Of a stretch of DNA of 64,000 nt, positions 8,292-15,006 are shown in pieces. The stretch is from Clostridia bacterium. Lineage in GTDB: Bacteria; Bacillota; Clostridia; Oscillospirales; CAG-272. How positions within the stretch are numbered: position 1 is the first letter of the stretch; each line of letters opens with the position of its first letter. Where the stretch lies: assembly GCA_017461365.1 (NCBI GenBank), contig JAFTYG010000051.1, positions 24,977 to 88,976 on the forward strand. Reading direction: 5' to 3'. A model generated the notes under the pieces. The model did no database searches. It saw only the letters and a program-made list of their open reading frames with translations, and was not told the origin of the DNA. The position numbers were made by a program, and so were the translations under genes.

Positions 8292-8882
8292 TTATTTGAA
8301 GATATTTTCAACGATGCCCGAAAAGCCGTAAAATGCAAGGGCAACGATAGAAGCCGAGATGAGAGTGACAGGCAAGCCTCGGAAGCATTTGGGCGCGGGG
8401 CAATTCTCGATGCGCGAGCGAACGCCCGCAAAAAGCACCATCGCAAGCAAAAATCCGAGGCCTACGCCGAGAGACGAAACTATCGACTCGACAAAGGTAT
8501 AGCCGTCCGAGATATTGTTGAGCGTTACGCCGAGGACGGCGCAGTTGGTGGTGATAAGCGGTAGATAAACGCCGAGCGCCTTGAAGAGCGCGGGCATAAA
8601 TTTCTTCAGGATTATCTCCACGAACTGAACGAGTGCGGCGATAACGAGGATGAATACTATTATTTGCAGATATTCAAGCTTTAATGGAATGAGGATATAA
8701 TTGTAGATGGGCCATGTGGCAAGCGTGGCAAAGAGCATAACGAAGGTGACGGCAAGTCCCATTCCGCTTGCCTCTTTTGTTTTTTTAGAGACGCCGAGAA
8801 AGGGGCAGATGCCGAGAAACTGTTGGAGCACGTAGTTGTTTATAAGCACACCGCCCATAAGGATGAGAATATATTTAGCCAT
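8292..8882 (-). CDS. rnfA: Rnf complex subunit A, membrane
   Basis: A 196-residue integral membrane protein with six hydrophobic segments, paralogous to RnfE. The Cys-containing transmembrane motifs are visible: QQFLGICPFLGVS near residue 26 and LITTNCAVLGV near 110. In solved Rnf structures equivalent cysteines from RnfA and RnfE hold a 2Fe-2S cluster in the membrane. The start overlaps the end of rnfE by 8 bases. Essential core of the ion-pumping complex. Confidence 0.96.
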   Translation of the reverse strand: MAKYILILMGGVLINNYVLQQFLGICPFLGVSKKTKEASGMGLAVTFVMLFATLATWPIYNYILIPLKLEYLQIIVFILVIAALVQFVEIILKKFMPALFKALGVYLPLITTNCAVLGVTLNNISDGYTFVESIVSSLGVGLGFLLAMVLFAGVRSRIENCPAPKCFRGLPVTLISASIVALAFYGFSGIVENIFK

Positions 8883-9603
8883 TTGTCTCCTCCTTTGTGT
8901 CTATGCTGTCTGCCTTTGTCTCTGCCGCTTCACAGCCCGCCTTGTTGCAGAGGTGGGCGGTGGGACAGCCCTCGCAGTCGAAGGACTTTCTCTTTACTCC
9001 GCCTCTCTTTGCGGTGATCTTGTTCATAACGGCGATAACTATACCGAAAACGAGAAATCCTCCGGGCGCTTCGGTAAGTACGGGTATTCTGAAGCTCTCC
9101 ATAAAGGGAATCGCAAGACCTGCAAAGCTGCCGTTTCCGAGTACTTCGCGGACAGTCGCCATAATAAGAAGTGCAAGAAGAAAGCCGAGTCCCATTCCGA
9201 GACCGTCGAGCGCGGAATTGAGCACGCCGTTCTTACGCGCGTACATTTCGGCTCTTCCGAGAATGATGCAGTTTACGACGATGAGCGCAAGATATACGCC
9301 GAGCATTTCGTAGATCGACGGCAGATAAGCCTGAAGAAGCATCTGAACCGCCGTTACAAAGCCCGCGATGATAACGATATAGCAGGGGATGCGCACCGTG
9401 TCGGGAATGACCTTGCGGAGCGCGGATATTACGATATTCGAGCAGATCAGCACCACCGTCGCGGCGATTCCCATAGAGAACGCCGAGATGACGTTCGCCG
9501 TTGTCGCAAGCGTGGGGCAGGTGCCGAGCACAAGTATCAGAACGGGATTTTCAGTAATGATACCGCGCAGTATTATTGAAAGCTTATTTTCTTTTTTTGT
9601 CAT
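8875..9603 (-). CDS. rnfE: Rnf complex subunit E, membrane, with Cys-rich tail
   Basis: A 242-residue membrane subunit homologous to RnfA. The cluster-ligating cysteine motifs are LVLGTCPTLATT (Cys29) and VVNCIILGR (Cys112). After the last helix (ending near 195) comes a soluble tail with four cysteines at 210, 213, 219 and 224 (C-x2-C-x5-C-x4-C), then an acidic end. Many RnfE proteins stop near the last helix, so the tail is an extra that could bind a metal. Overlaps rnfG by four bases and rnfA by eight. Confidence 0.95.
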   Translation of the reverse strand: MTKKENKLSIILRGIITENPVLILVLGTCPTLATTANVISAFSMGIAATVVLICSNIVISALRKVIPDTVRIPCYIVIIAGFVTAVQMLLQAYLPSIYEMLGVYLALIVVNCIILGRAEMYARKNGVLNSALDGLGMGLGFLLALLIMATVREVLGNGSFAGLAIPFMESFRIPVLTEAPGGFLVFGIVIAVMNKITAKRGGVKRKSFDCEGCPTAHLCNKAGCEAAETKADSIDTKEETNG

Positions 9604-10115
9604 CGCGCGCTATCTCCTTTCAATATTCCGTACGCGTCAAGCGAGTCCGACACCGCTTGCTTGTATGCATTTGAGGTCTTTGTAGATCCCGATATGAGAA
9701 CCGTCTCAAGGCTTCCCACCGTCTTTCCGTTATACGCGCCGTCGAGCTTGTTTTCAGCTCCGTTGGTCTCCTGACTTTCAACGTATTTCGTGTCGGTGAT
9801 CGCGCCCTCGGCATTTACGCCTATCATAATTATAAGTCCGCTCTTGTATCCCTTCACCTCGGACTTGAATACGTAGCCTCCGTCGTTTGCCGCGTACACC
9901 TCGGTAATGCTTTCGGGAAGTCCTCTGTCGGTTACGTCCACATTCTCAAAGCTCTCTCCCGACGGGTAAACTATACGGAGCGACTCTGCGACTTTATCCT
10001 TCTGAGCCTGCTCGATAACGGGAGCTGTGAGCATATTCGCAACCGAAAGGATGAGAGCTACCGCGATGCAGATGGAGGTCAGGACTATCGTTGGAAGTAT
10101 CTTATTTTTTAACAT
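9600..10115 (-). CDS. rnfG: Rnf complex subunit G, FMN-binding
   Basis: About 171 residues: one N-terminal membrane helix (10-30) and an extracytoplasmic FMN-binding domain. The flavin acceptor threonine, attached by ApbE, is usually in a [ST]GAT motif; here the corresponding segment reads SGSTKTSNA, with Thr145 the likely acceptor. ATG at 10115 was chosen because GGAGG lies eight bases upstream; upstream in-frame codons have no such site. The gene overlaps rnfD by 14 bases and rnfE by four. An apbE gene at 12573-13619 would supply the flavin transferase. Confidence 0.93.
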   Translation of the reverse strand: MLKNKILPTIVLTSICIAVALILSVANMLTAPVIEQAQKDKVAESLRIVYPSGESFENVDVTDRGLPESITEVYAANDGGYVFKSEVKGYKSGLIIMIGVNAEGAITDTKYVESQETNGAENKLDGAYNGKTVGSLETVLISGSTKTSNAYKQAVSDSLDAYGILKGDSAR

Positions 10116-11043
10116 TCTTCGCACCTCCGAATGGACGCTTTGCGGTGAGCCGCTCAATATACGGAGCAAGTATGTTCATAATGAGTATCGAGAAAGAAAC
10201 TCCCTCGGGATATGCTCCGAAGCTACGGATGATAAATGTGAGTATGCCGCATCCGAGAGCGAACACAGCCTTGCCGCGCTTGTTGATGGGAGTGGTCGAA
10301 TAGTCGGTAGCCATAAAGACCGCTCCAAGCAGAAGTCCTCCGCCGAGCACCTGATAGAGCGCAAGCGTTACGTCCTGCTTGAATACGAGCGAGAGAACGA
10401 AAACCGTGCCGACAAAGATCGCGGGCGTCTGCCAATTGATGACCTTGCGTATAAGCAGATATACAAAGCCTATGAGAATGGCAAGAGCCGAGGTCTCACC
10501 GATAGCTCCGCCGATATTTCCGAGGAACATATCGAGAAGAGAGGGAAGATTTGTGCCTCCCGCCTGCATTATTGCAAGGGGTGTCGCGCTTGAGGTTATT
10601 TCAGCGTAGTTTGCAAAAGCTCCGCCCGCAACACTTCCGCTGAAGGCAACAAGCAGGAAAACTCTCGCCGTGGCGGCGGGGTTGGCGAAGTTATGACCTA
10701 TACCGCCGAAAACGCATTTTACGATAACAATGGCAAAAACGCTTCCCACTGCGCATTGCCAGAGAGTGACGTTGGTCGACAGATTGAGAGCAAGCAAAAG
10801 CCCCGTGACTATTGCGGAGAGATCTCCCACGGTCTGCTTTTTCTTGCAGATGAGATTGAACAAAAATTCCGAGGCTACGGCGCATCCGACGCATACGGCG
10901 ATCATAAGGAGCGCCTTGAAGCCGAAGAATATAACAGCCGCAACAGAGGCAGGCAAAAGAGCAATGATAACGTCGCGCATAATGGAGGCGGTGGTCGCCT
11001 TGTGCCTTATGTGCGGCGATGTCGAAACTATCAGTTTATCCAT
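10102..11043 (-). CDS. rnfD: Rnf complex subunit D, membrane flavoprotein
   Basis: A 313-residue membrane subunit with about nine hydrophobic segments. N-terminal STSPHIRHK is typical of RnfD/NqrB. The segment ITSSATPLAIMQ around Thr154 matches the site where FMN is bound covalently to threonine in the family, although the usual GAT reads SAT here. Also visible is the conserved GGIGHNFANPAATARVF. It begins 14 bases after rnfC. Forms the ion-translocating core with RnfA/E/G. Confidence 0.95.
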   Translation of the reverse strand: MDKLIVSTSPHIRHKATTASIMRDVIIALLPASVAAVIFFGFKALLMIAVCVGCAVASEFLFNLICKKKQTVGDLSAIVTGLLLALNLSTNVTLWQCAVGSVFAIVIVKCVFGGIGHNFANPAATARVFLLVAFSGSVAGGAFANYAEITSSATPLAIMQAGGTNLPSLLDMFLGNIGGAIGETSALAILIGFVYLLIRKVINWQTPAIFVGTVFVLSLVFKQDVTLALYQVLGGGLLLGAVFMATDYSTTPINKRGKAVFALGCGILTFIIRSFGAYPEGVSFSILIMNILAPYIERLTAKRPFGGAKNVKK

Positions 11044-11057
11044 AATTCAGAGCTCCT

Positions 11058-12398
11058 TTAATCTTTCAGCATAGACGAATGAGCGCGGTGCTCACGAAGC
11101 TCGCCCTTGGCGAGTCTGTTGTTCTGTACAAGAGGACGGTTTGCGGGGCAGACGTACGAGCAGCAGCCGCATTCCATGCAGAGCATTACCTTGTATTTTT
11201 CAAGCCTTGCTATGCGATCCTCTTTGTTTTCAAGGTCGAGCGCCTTGGAGTATTCGGTGGGGTTGAGGTTTAGGGGGCAGGCGTTCACGCACCGTCCGCA
11301 GTGAATGCAGGCGGTCTCGGGGACGGCAAGGGAGCTTTTTTCGGTAAACACGGTGATAGCTCCCGTCGTTTTTATCACGGGCTCGTCGAGCGAGCAGGCG
11401 GCAATTCCCATCATAGGTCCGCCGAAGAGCACCTTGCCTGCCTTATCCTTAAGTCCGCCGCCGAACTCTATGAGCTCGCGGATGGACACGCCGATGGGGG
11501 CGATGATATTCTTGGGCTCCTTTACCGCGTCGCCGTCAAGGGTTACGCAACGCTCGACAAGAGGCATACCCGTCGATACGTACTTTGCGATGATGGCAAG
11601 AGACGTCACGTTTATGACGAGCACTCCGGCATCGGACGGCAGCTTGCCCTCGGGAACCGTGCGCTTTGTCGTGTTGTAGATAAGCACCTTTTCCGCGCCC
11701 TGAGGGTAAAGAGAGGGCAGAGACTTTACCTCTACCTTGTCGTTCCTTTCAAAAAGCTCGCGCATAGCCTTTATACATTTCGGCTTGTTCTTCTCAATAC
11801 CGAAAATGTATTTCTTTATATTTCCGCCGTAGGTCTCAAGCAGAGCTATTCCACGGTATATCCATTCGCCGTCGTCGAGCATGGTGCGCGTGTCGCTAGT
11901 GATATATGGCTCACACTCGGCGCCGTTTATGACTACGGTGTCGATGATGCCCTTGCGAAGCGCGTCGAGCTTGACGGCTGTCGGAAAGCCTGCGCCTCCA
12001 AGACCTACAAGTCCCGATCTGCGCGCCGCCTCTATAAGGCTGTCGGTATCCTTTACCTCGGGCGGAGCTATATCCTCGGCAAGCGTCATATTTCCGTCGC
12101 TTACTATGCGTACGGCGGGCACTCTTCTTCCGTCCGAGCGCATATATTGCTCGATTGTCTTGACCTTACCCGATACGCTTGCGTAGATGGGCGACGAAAC
12201 GGGGCCCGATGCGTCTGCGATGAGCTGACCGAGCTTTACCTCGTCTCCGACCTTTACTGTCGGCTCTGCGGGCGCGCCGATGTGCTGAGCCATGGGGAGA
12301 AGCACCTCGGAGGCGTTTTCCATGCGCACAGGCGGCATATCTGCGGTATTTTTACGGTGGGGCACTCGCGTGTTACCCAAAAGCTTTCTTTTAAACAT
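11058..12398 (-). CDS. rnfC: Rnf complex subunit C, NADH-side Fe-S/flavin subunit
   Basis: A 446-residue peripheral subunit that exchanges electrons with NAD(H). The N-terminal barrel-sandwich region is followed by a complex I 51-kDa-like domain with GLGGAGFPTAVKL (FMN/NADH site, near 133-145) and NGAECEPYITSD. Two 4Fe-4S motifs lie near the C-terminus: CIHCGRCVNACP and CMECGCCSYVCP. First gene of the rnf block, with its own promoter at 12535-12508 and a structured leader. Start ATG at 12398 behind GGAG. Confidence 0.96.
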   Translation of the reverse strand: MFKRKLLGNTRVPHRKNTADMPPVRMENASEVLLPMAQHIGAPAEPTVKVGDEVKLGQLIADASGPVSSPIYASVSGKVKTIEQYMRSDGRRVPAVRIVSDGNMTLAEDIAPPEVKDTDSLIEAARRSGLVGLGGAGFPTAVKLDALRKGIIDTVVINGAECEPYITSDTRTMLDDGEWIYRGIALLETYGGNIKKYIFGIEKNKPKCIKAMRELFERNDKVEVKSLPSLYPQGAEKVLIYNTTKRTVPEGKLPSDAGVLVINVTSLAIIAKYVSTGMPLVERCVTLDGDAVKEPKNIIAPIGVSIRELIEFGGGLKDKAGKVLFGGPMMGIAACSLDEPVIKTTGAITVFTEKSSLAVPETACIHCGRCVNACPLNLNPTEYSKALDLENKEDRIARLEKYKVMLCMECGCCSYVCPANRPLVQNNRLAKGELREHRAHSSMLKD

Positions 12399-12409
12399 AC
12401 AATATCTCC

Positions 12410-12465
12410 AAAAAAGATCTGCCGCAACGCGGCTTTAATTTAGCCTTCCCCCAAAGGAGAAGGCT
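12410..12465 (-). promoter_or_regulatory. Structured leader before rnfC, terminator-like
   Basis: On the minus-strand transcript an AGCCTTC...GAAGGCT stem (12465-12442) is followed by a GCCGC-loop-GCGGC stem (12433-12421) and, five bases on, six T residues (12415-12410) just before the GGAG ribosome site. It could be a weak attenuator, or only a repeat remnant: the first stem belongs to the interspersed AGCCTTCTCC family. Confidence 0.35.
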
Positions 12466-12507
12466 TTTCGGACGTTCTTAAATTGACTATATTATTTTGA
12501 TATGACA

Positions 12508-12535
12508 ATTATACCATTTTGTGATAAAATGTCAA
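12508..12535 (-). promoter_or_regulatory. Promoter of the rnf operon
   Basis: TTGACA (12535-12530), 16-base spacer ending in TGG, then TATAAT (12513-12508) on the minus strand: consensus boxes plus an extended -10. It lies between apbE and rnfC, so rnfCDGEAB need not depend on the apbE transcript. Confidence 0.85.
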
Positions 12536-12572
12536 TAGGTTTTGCGAAAAAAAAACGGAAAATTTTGCAAGT

Positions 12573-13619
12573 TTATTTTATTAAAAATTCATTTACTCCC
12601 TCGGTTGAAAGAATAGAGCCGTCTTTTTTTATCCAAATTGCATCGACGGAGCCGATATTTGTGCATAGAGCGAGCCCATCCTCATACGTCATACAGAAAA
12701 GGGCGGTGGAGAGGGCGTCGGCAAGCGCGCTGTCGCGTGTTATGACCGTGACCGAGACAAAATGCTCGGACGGAAAGAGAGTATCCTTGTCGATTATGTG
12801 GTGGTATTCCTTACCGCCTACCGTGAAGCAACGCTCGTAGCTTCCTGAGGTAACGCAGGAGCTGTCCGAAAGGATTATCCTTGCCGCGAAAGCATTGGAG
12901 GAGGGAGCGCTCGGATCGGTGATACCCGTTACCCAACCGTCGCCATTCGGCTTGCTTCCAACGGCGCGCAGATTTCCGCCGAGGTTCAGAACGTAAGAGC
13001 TGACACCCCTTTGTTGCAGAAGCTCAGCCGCGCGTTCAGCCGCATAGCCCTTGCCGATAGCGCCTACGTCGATACTCGTCTGCGTGTCGCTGATGTACAC
13101 AGTAGAAGCCGACTCGTCGATGACTATACTGTCGATCGATATGTGCTTTGCCGCCTCCGAAAGCTCCGCGCCGTCGGGAAGAGCCGCATTTTCGGGAGTC
13201 TTTGCCGCAGACTCCCGACAGCCGTGCCACAGTGAGAGCACCGAGCCCATAGCTATGTTGATCTCACCGTCCGTCAGCGCGTACATCTCCTTGGCGTAGA
13301 TCAGAAATTCGGTGAGCCTTCGGTCGACCTTTACGGGAGAAATACCCGCGTTGAGATTTACCGTACAAAGATTGTTCATTCCGTCGTATTCGTGATAGAT
13401 GTCGAACAAACGGTGATATTCTTTAAGAAGCGCTTCGACCTCGGCGCAGTTTTCCGAGAAGCTCTCCTCGCTCTCGTCGGCATAGGATCGAATATAGCAA
13501 ACGGTGTCGAAATATTCATAATAGGTCGCTGACATCGGCTCGTCCGCCCGCCCACACGACAGAGCGGTGAGAAGAAGAGCGGATATGAGGATAAGTATTG
13601 GGATACGTAGACGTTTCAT
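12573..13619 (-). CDS. apbE: FAD:protein FMN transferase (lipoprotein)
   Basis: A 348-residue extracytoplasmic enzyme that transfers FMN from FAD to threonine residues of target flavoproteins, here presumably RnfG and RnfD. The N-terminus is a lipoprotein signal (LTALSC, Cys22). Visible family motifs: FDTVCYIRSYAD near 37, DVGAIGKGYAAERAAELL in the middle, VLNLGGNLRAVG, and SGSYERCF with HHIIDKDT for the Mg/FAD site. It is upstream of and in line with rnfCDGEAB, but an independent promoter lies between. The upstream region is a palindromic repeat with no clean promoter. Confidence 0.94.
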   Translation of the reverse strand: MKRLRIPILILISALLLTALSCGRADEPMSATYYEYFDTVCYIRSYADESEESFSENCAEVEALLKEYHRLFDIYHEYDGMNNLCTVNLNAGISPVKVDRRLTEFLIYAKEMYALTDGEINIAMGSVLSLWHGCRESAAKTPENAALPDGAELSEAAKHISIDSIVIDESASTVYISDTQTSIDVGAIGKGYAAERAAELLQQRGVSSYVLNLGGNLRAVGSKPNGDGWVTGITDPSAPSSNAFAARIILSDSSCVTSGSYERCFTVGGKEYHHIIDKDTLFPSEHFVSVTVITRDSALADALSTALFCMTYEDGLALCTNIGSVDAIWIKKDGSILSTEGVNEFLIK

Positions 13620-13637
13620 ATGTTTCCTTTCTTAAAA

Positions 13638-13852
13638 ATGCACAATGCATAATACTTTAAAAATGCACAATGCATAATGCACAATGCACAATTGTGGAAG
13701 CTTTTCGTGAACGAAAAGCAAATTTATCATAATACTAATAAGCATCCAAAAGTTATAATAATACACAAATTATAAATTATGATATTTAATCAATTCGCTT
13801 TTGCCTTAGCAAAAGCTACCTTAATTGTGCATTGTGCATTATGCATTGTGCA
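13638..13852. repeat. Palindromic GCATTGTGCAT element, copy 2 (inverted)
   Basis: Contains the modules of the element at 7268-7454 in the opposite orientation. The left end has AATGCACAATGCATAATGCAC, then an AAGCTTTTCGTGAACGAAAAGC stem and AAATTTATCATAAT; the right end has GCTTTTGCCTTAGCAAAAGC and AATTGTGCATTGTGCATTATG. There is an extra partial repeat of the outer end at 13638-13660. No coding potential. Together the two copies bracket apbE-rnfCDGEAB. Confidence 0.8.
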
Positions 13853-13906
13853 TTTTTTAGCATTGTGCATTTTTTTAGCATTGTGCATTTTTTTAGCATT
13901 GTGCAT
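13842..13906. repeat. 18-base tandem repeat, about 3.6 copies
   Basis: Three perfect tandem copies of TTTTTTAGCATTGTGCAT (13853-13870, 13871-13888, 13889-13906) follow a partial copy that is the right end of the palindromic element. It appears to be an expansion of that element's end. Confidence 0.9.
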
Positions 13907-13909
13907 TTC

Positions 13910-13940
13910 AAATATCTTTTACCATCGGTAAAAGATATTT
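13910..13940. terminator. Perfect 14-base hairpin between lipoprotein gene and repeats
   Basis: Arms 13910-13923 (AAATATCTTTTACC) and 13927-13940 are exact complements with a 3-base loop. It lies four bases after the stop codon of the minus-strand lipoprotein gene and probably ends or stabilises its transcript. The T-run is better on the plus strand. Confidence 0.55.
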
Positions 13941-13943
13941 TAT

Positions 13944-14837
13944 CTATCTCGCGTTCTCCGCCGCGCGGACAAGCGCTGCCTTCAGTGGCTCTGCGTCAAT
14001 GGTGCATCCGCTGACGTTTTCAACGGGAAGAGACGAAAGCTCGGACGCGCTCTTTCCCTCTACGCTCTTTGCGTAAGCCTTTGCCTGCTCGTACCACTCT
14101 GCGATAGCTCCGCCCTTTGATACCATTCCGTAGTCGGCTCCAAGCTCGTTCTTCGTACCCGAATAAATAAATTCCGAGCCCTTGCCGTCTACCACCGTCA
14201 CGGTAGCCTCGGAGGAGTCGATTACAGACGCGCAGACTTTACCGCCGCAGATGACGGTCGCGGCAATATCGCAAAGATATTCGGCATTGCCTCCGTTGTC
14301 GACGACTGATGCGCGTATGCCGAGCCCTGCCATCATTTCTCCGTCGGGCGTAAAGCTTACCTTTTTGTCACTGCCGAGCGCCGCCGAGATAGCCTTTACA
14401 AAATCGGTCACGTCGATGGTGCATCCCGACGCAAGCTCAGCCTCTCCCGTTTTTATCTGCTCGACCTCAACGACGGTTTTTCCCTTGACGTAGCTCTCAA
14501 AGTATTCCGCTTGCTTGTACCATTCAGCGATAGCTCCGCTGTTCTCTGCCATACCGTAGCCGTCACCAAGCTCGTGCTTCGACTTTTCGGTAACGCTTCC
14601 GCTGACACCCTTGTCGGTGAGCTCGGCTTTCGTCTCGGCGGAGTCGAGACGGCAAAGAACTATCTTGCCCTGCCCGTCGGTGACAACGGCGGCAGATGTC
14701 GACGTGACGGTCATATCACCTATGTCCTCACTGAGAACGGTACCGAGGGACAGCTTGTATTCGCCCTCCTTATTTTTGCAGGCGGTCAGCATACAAAGCG
14801 AGGCAAGGCAAAGCAGCAGCGCGATAATTTTTTTCAT
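13944..14837 (-). CDS. Lipoprotein with two FMN-bind-like repeats and two SGCT motifs
   Basis: A 297-residue predicted lipoprotein (lipobox LTAC, Cys20). After an N-terminal stretch the protein is a clear internal duplication. Each half has a beta-rich part, then HELGDGYGM / NELGADYGM, then GAIAEWY-QA, a V-GK segment, and SGCTID followed by an Ala-rich helix (SGCT at 137-140 and 276-279). The last motif resembles the [ST]GAT flavin-acceptor site of FMN-binding domains, with Cys for Ala. Its location next to apbE and rnf makes a flavinylated extracellular electron carrier a reasonable guess, not a demonstrated one. ATG at 14837 has GGAG upstream; a TTG at 14843 is rejected. Confidence 0.75.
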   Translation of the reverse strand: MKKIIALLLCLASLCMLTACKNKEGEYKLSLGTVLSEDIGDMTVTSTSAAVVTDGQGKIVLCRLDSAETKAELTDKGVSGSVTEKSKHELGDGYGMAENSGAIAEWYKQAEYFESYVKGKTVVEVEQIKTGEAELASGCTIDVTDFVKAISAALGSDKKVSFTPDGEMMAGLGIRASVVDNGGNAEYLCDIAATVICGGKVCASVIDSSEATVTVVDGKGSEFIYSGTKNELGADYGMVSKGGAIAEWYEQAKAYAKSVEGKSASELSSLPVENVSGCTIDAEPLKAALVRAAENAR

Positions 14838-14934
14838 TTGCAATTCTCCTTAAAATCTAAATTTTTGGATTTTAAGGTAGTTTTTGCAAGTATGAGTAAA
14901 ATAATACGAAAAATAGAAATTTCGTTTTTTGGGA

Positions 14935-14963
14935 TTGACTTTCCCTTTAAAATATTATACAAT
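14935..14963 (+). promoter_or_regulatory. Promoter of the GH127 gene
   Basis: TTGACT at 14935, 17 bases, TACAAT at 14958. A GAGAGGT ribosome site precedes ATG 15007. Confidence 0.82.
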
Positions 14964-15006
14964 ATACCTACCTGAAAATCAATATTTTTTTGAGAGGTAA
15001 CGTAAA

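Noticed and set aside
13842-13906. CRISPR-like short repeats
   Set aside because: The copies are directly tandem with no unique spacers and derive from an element end.
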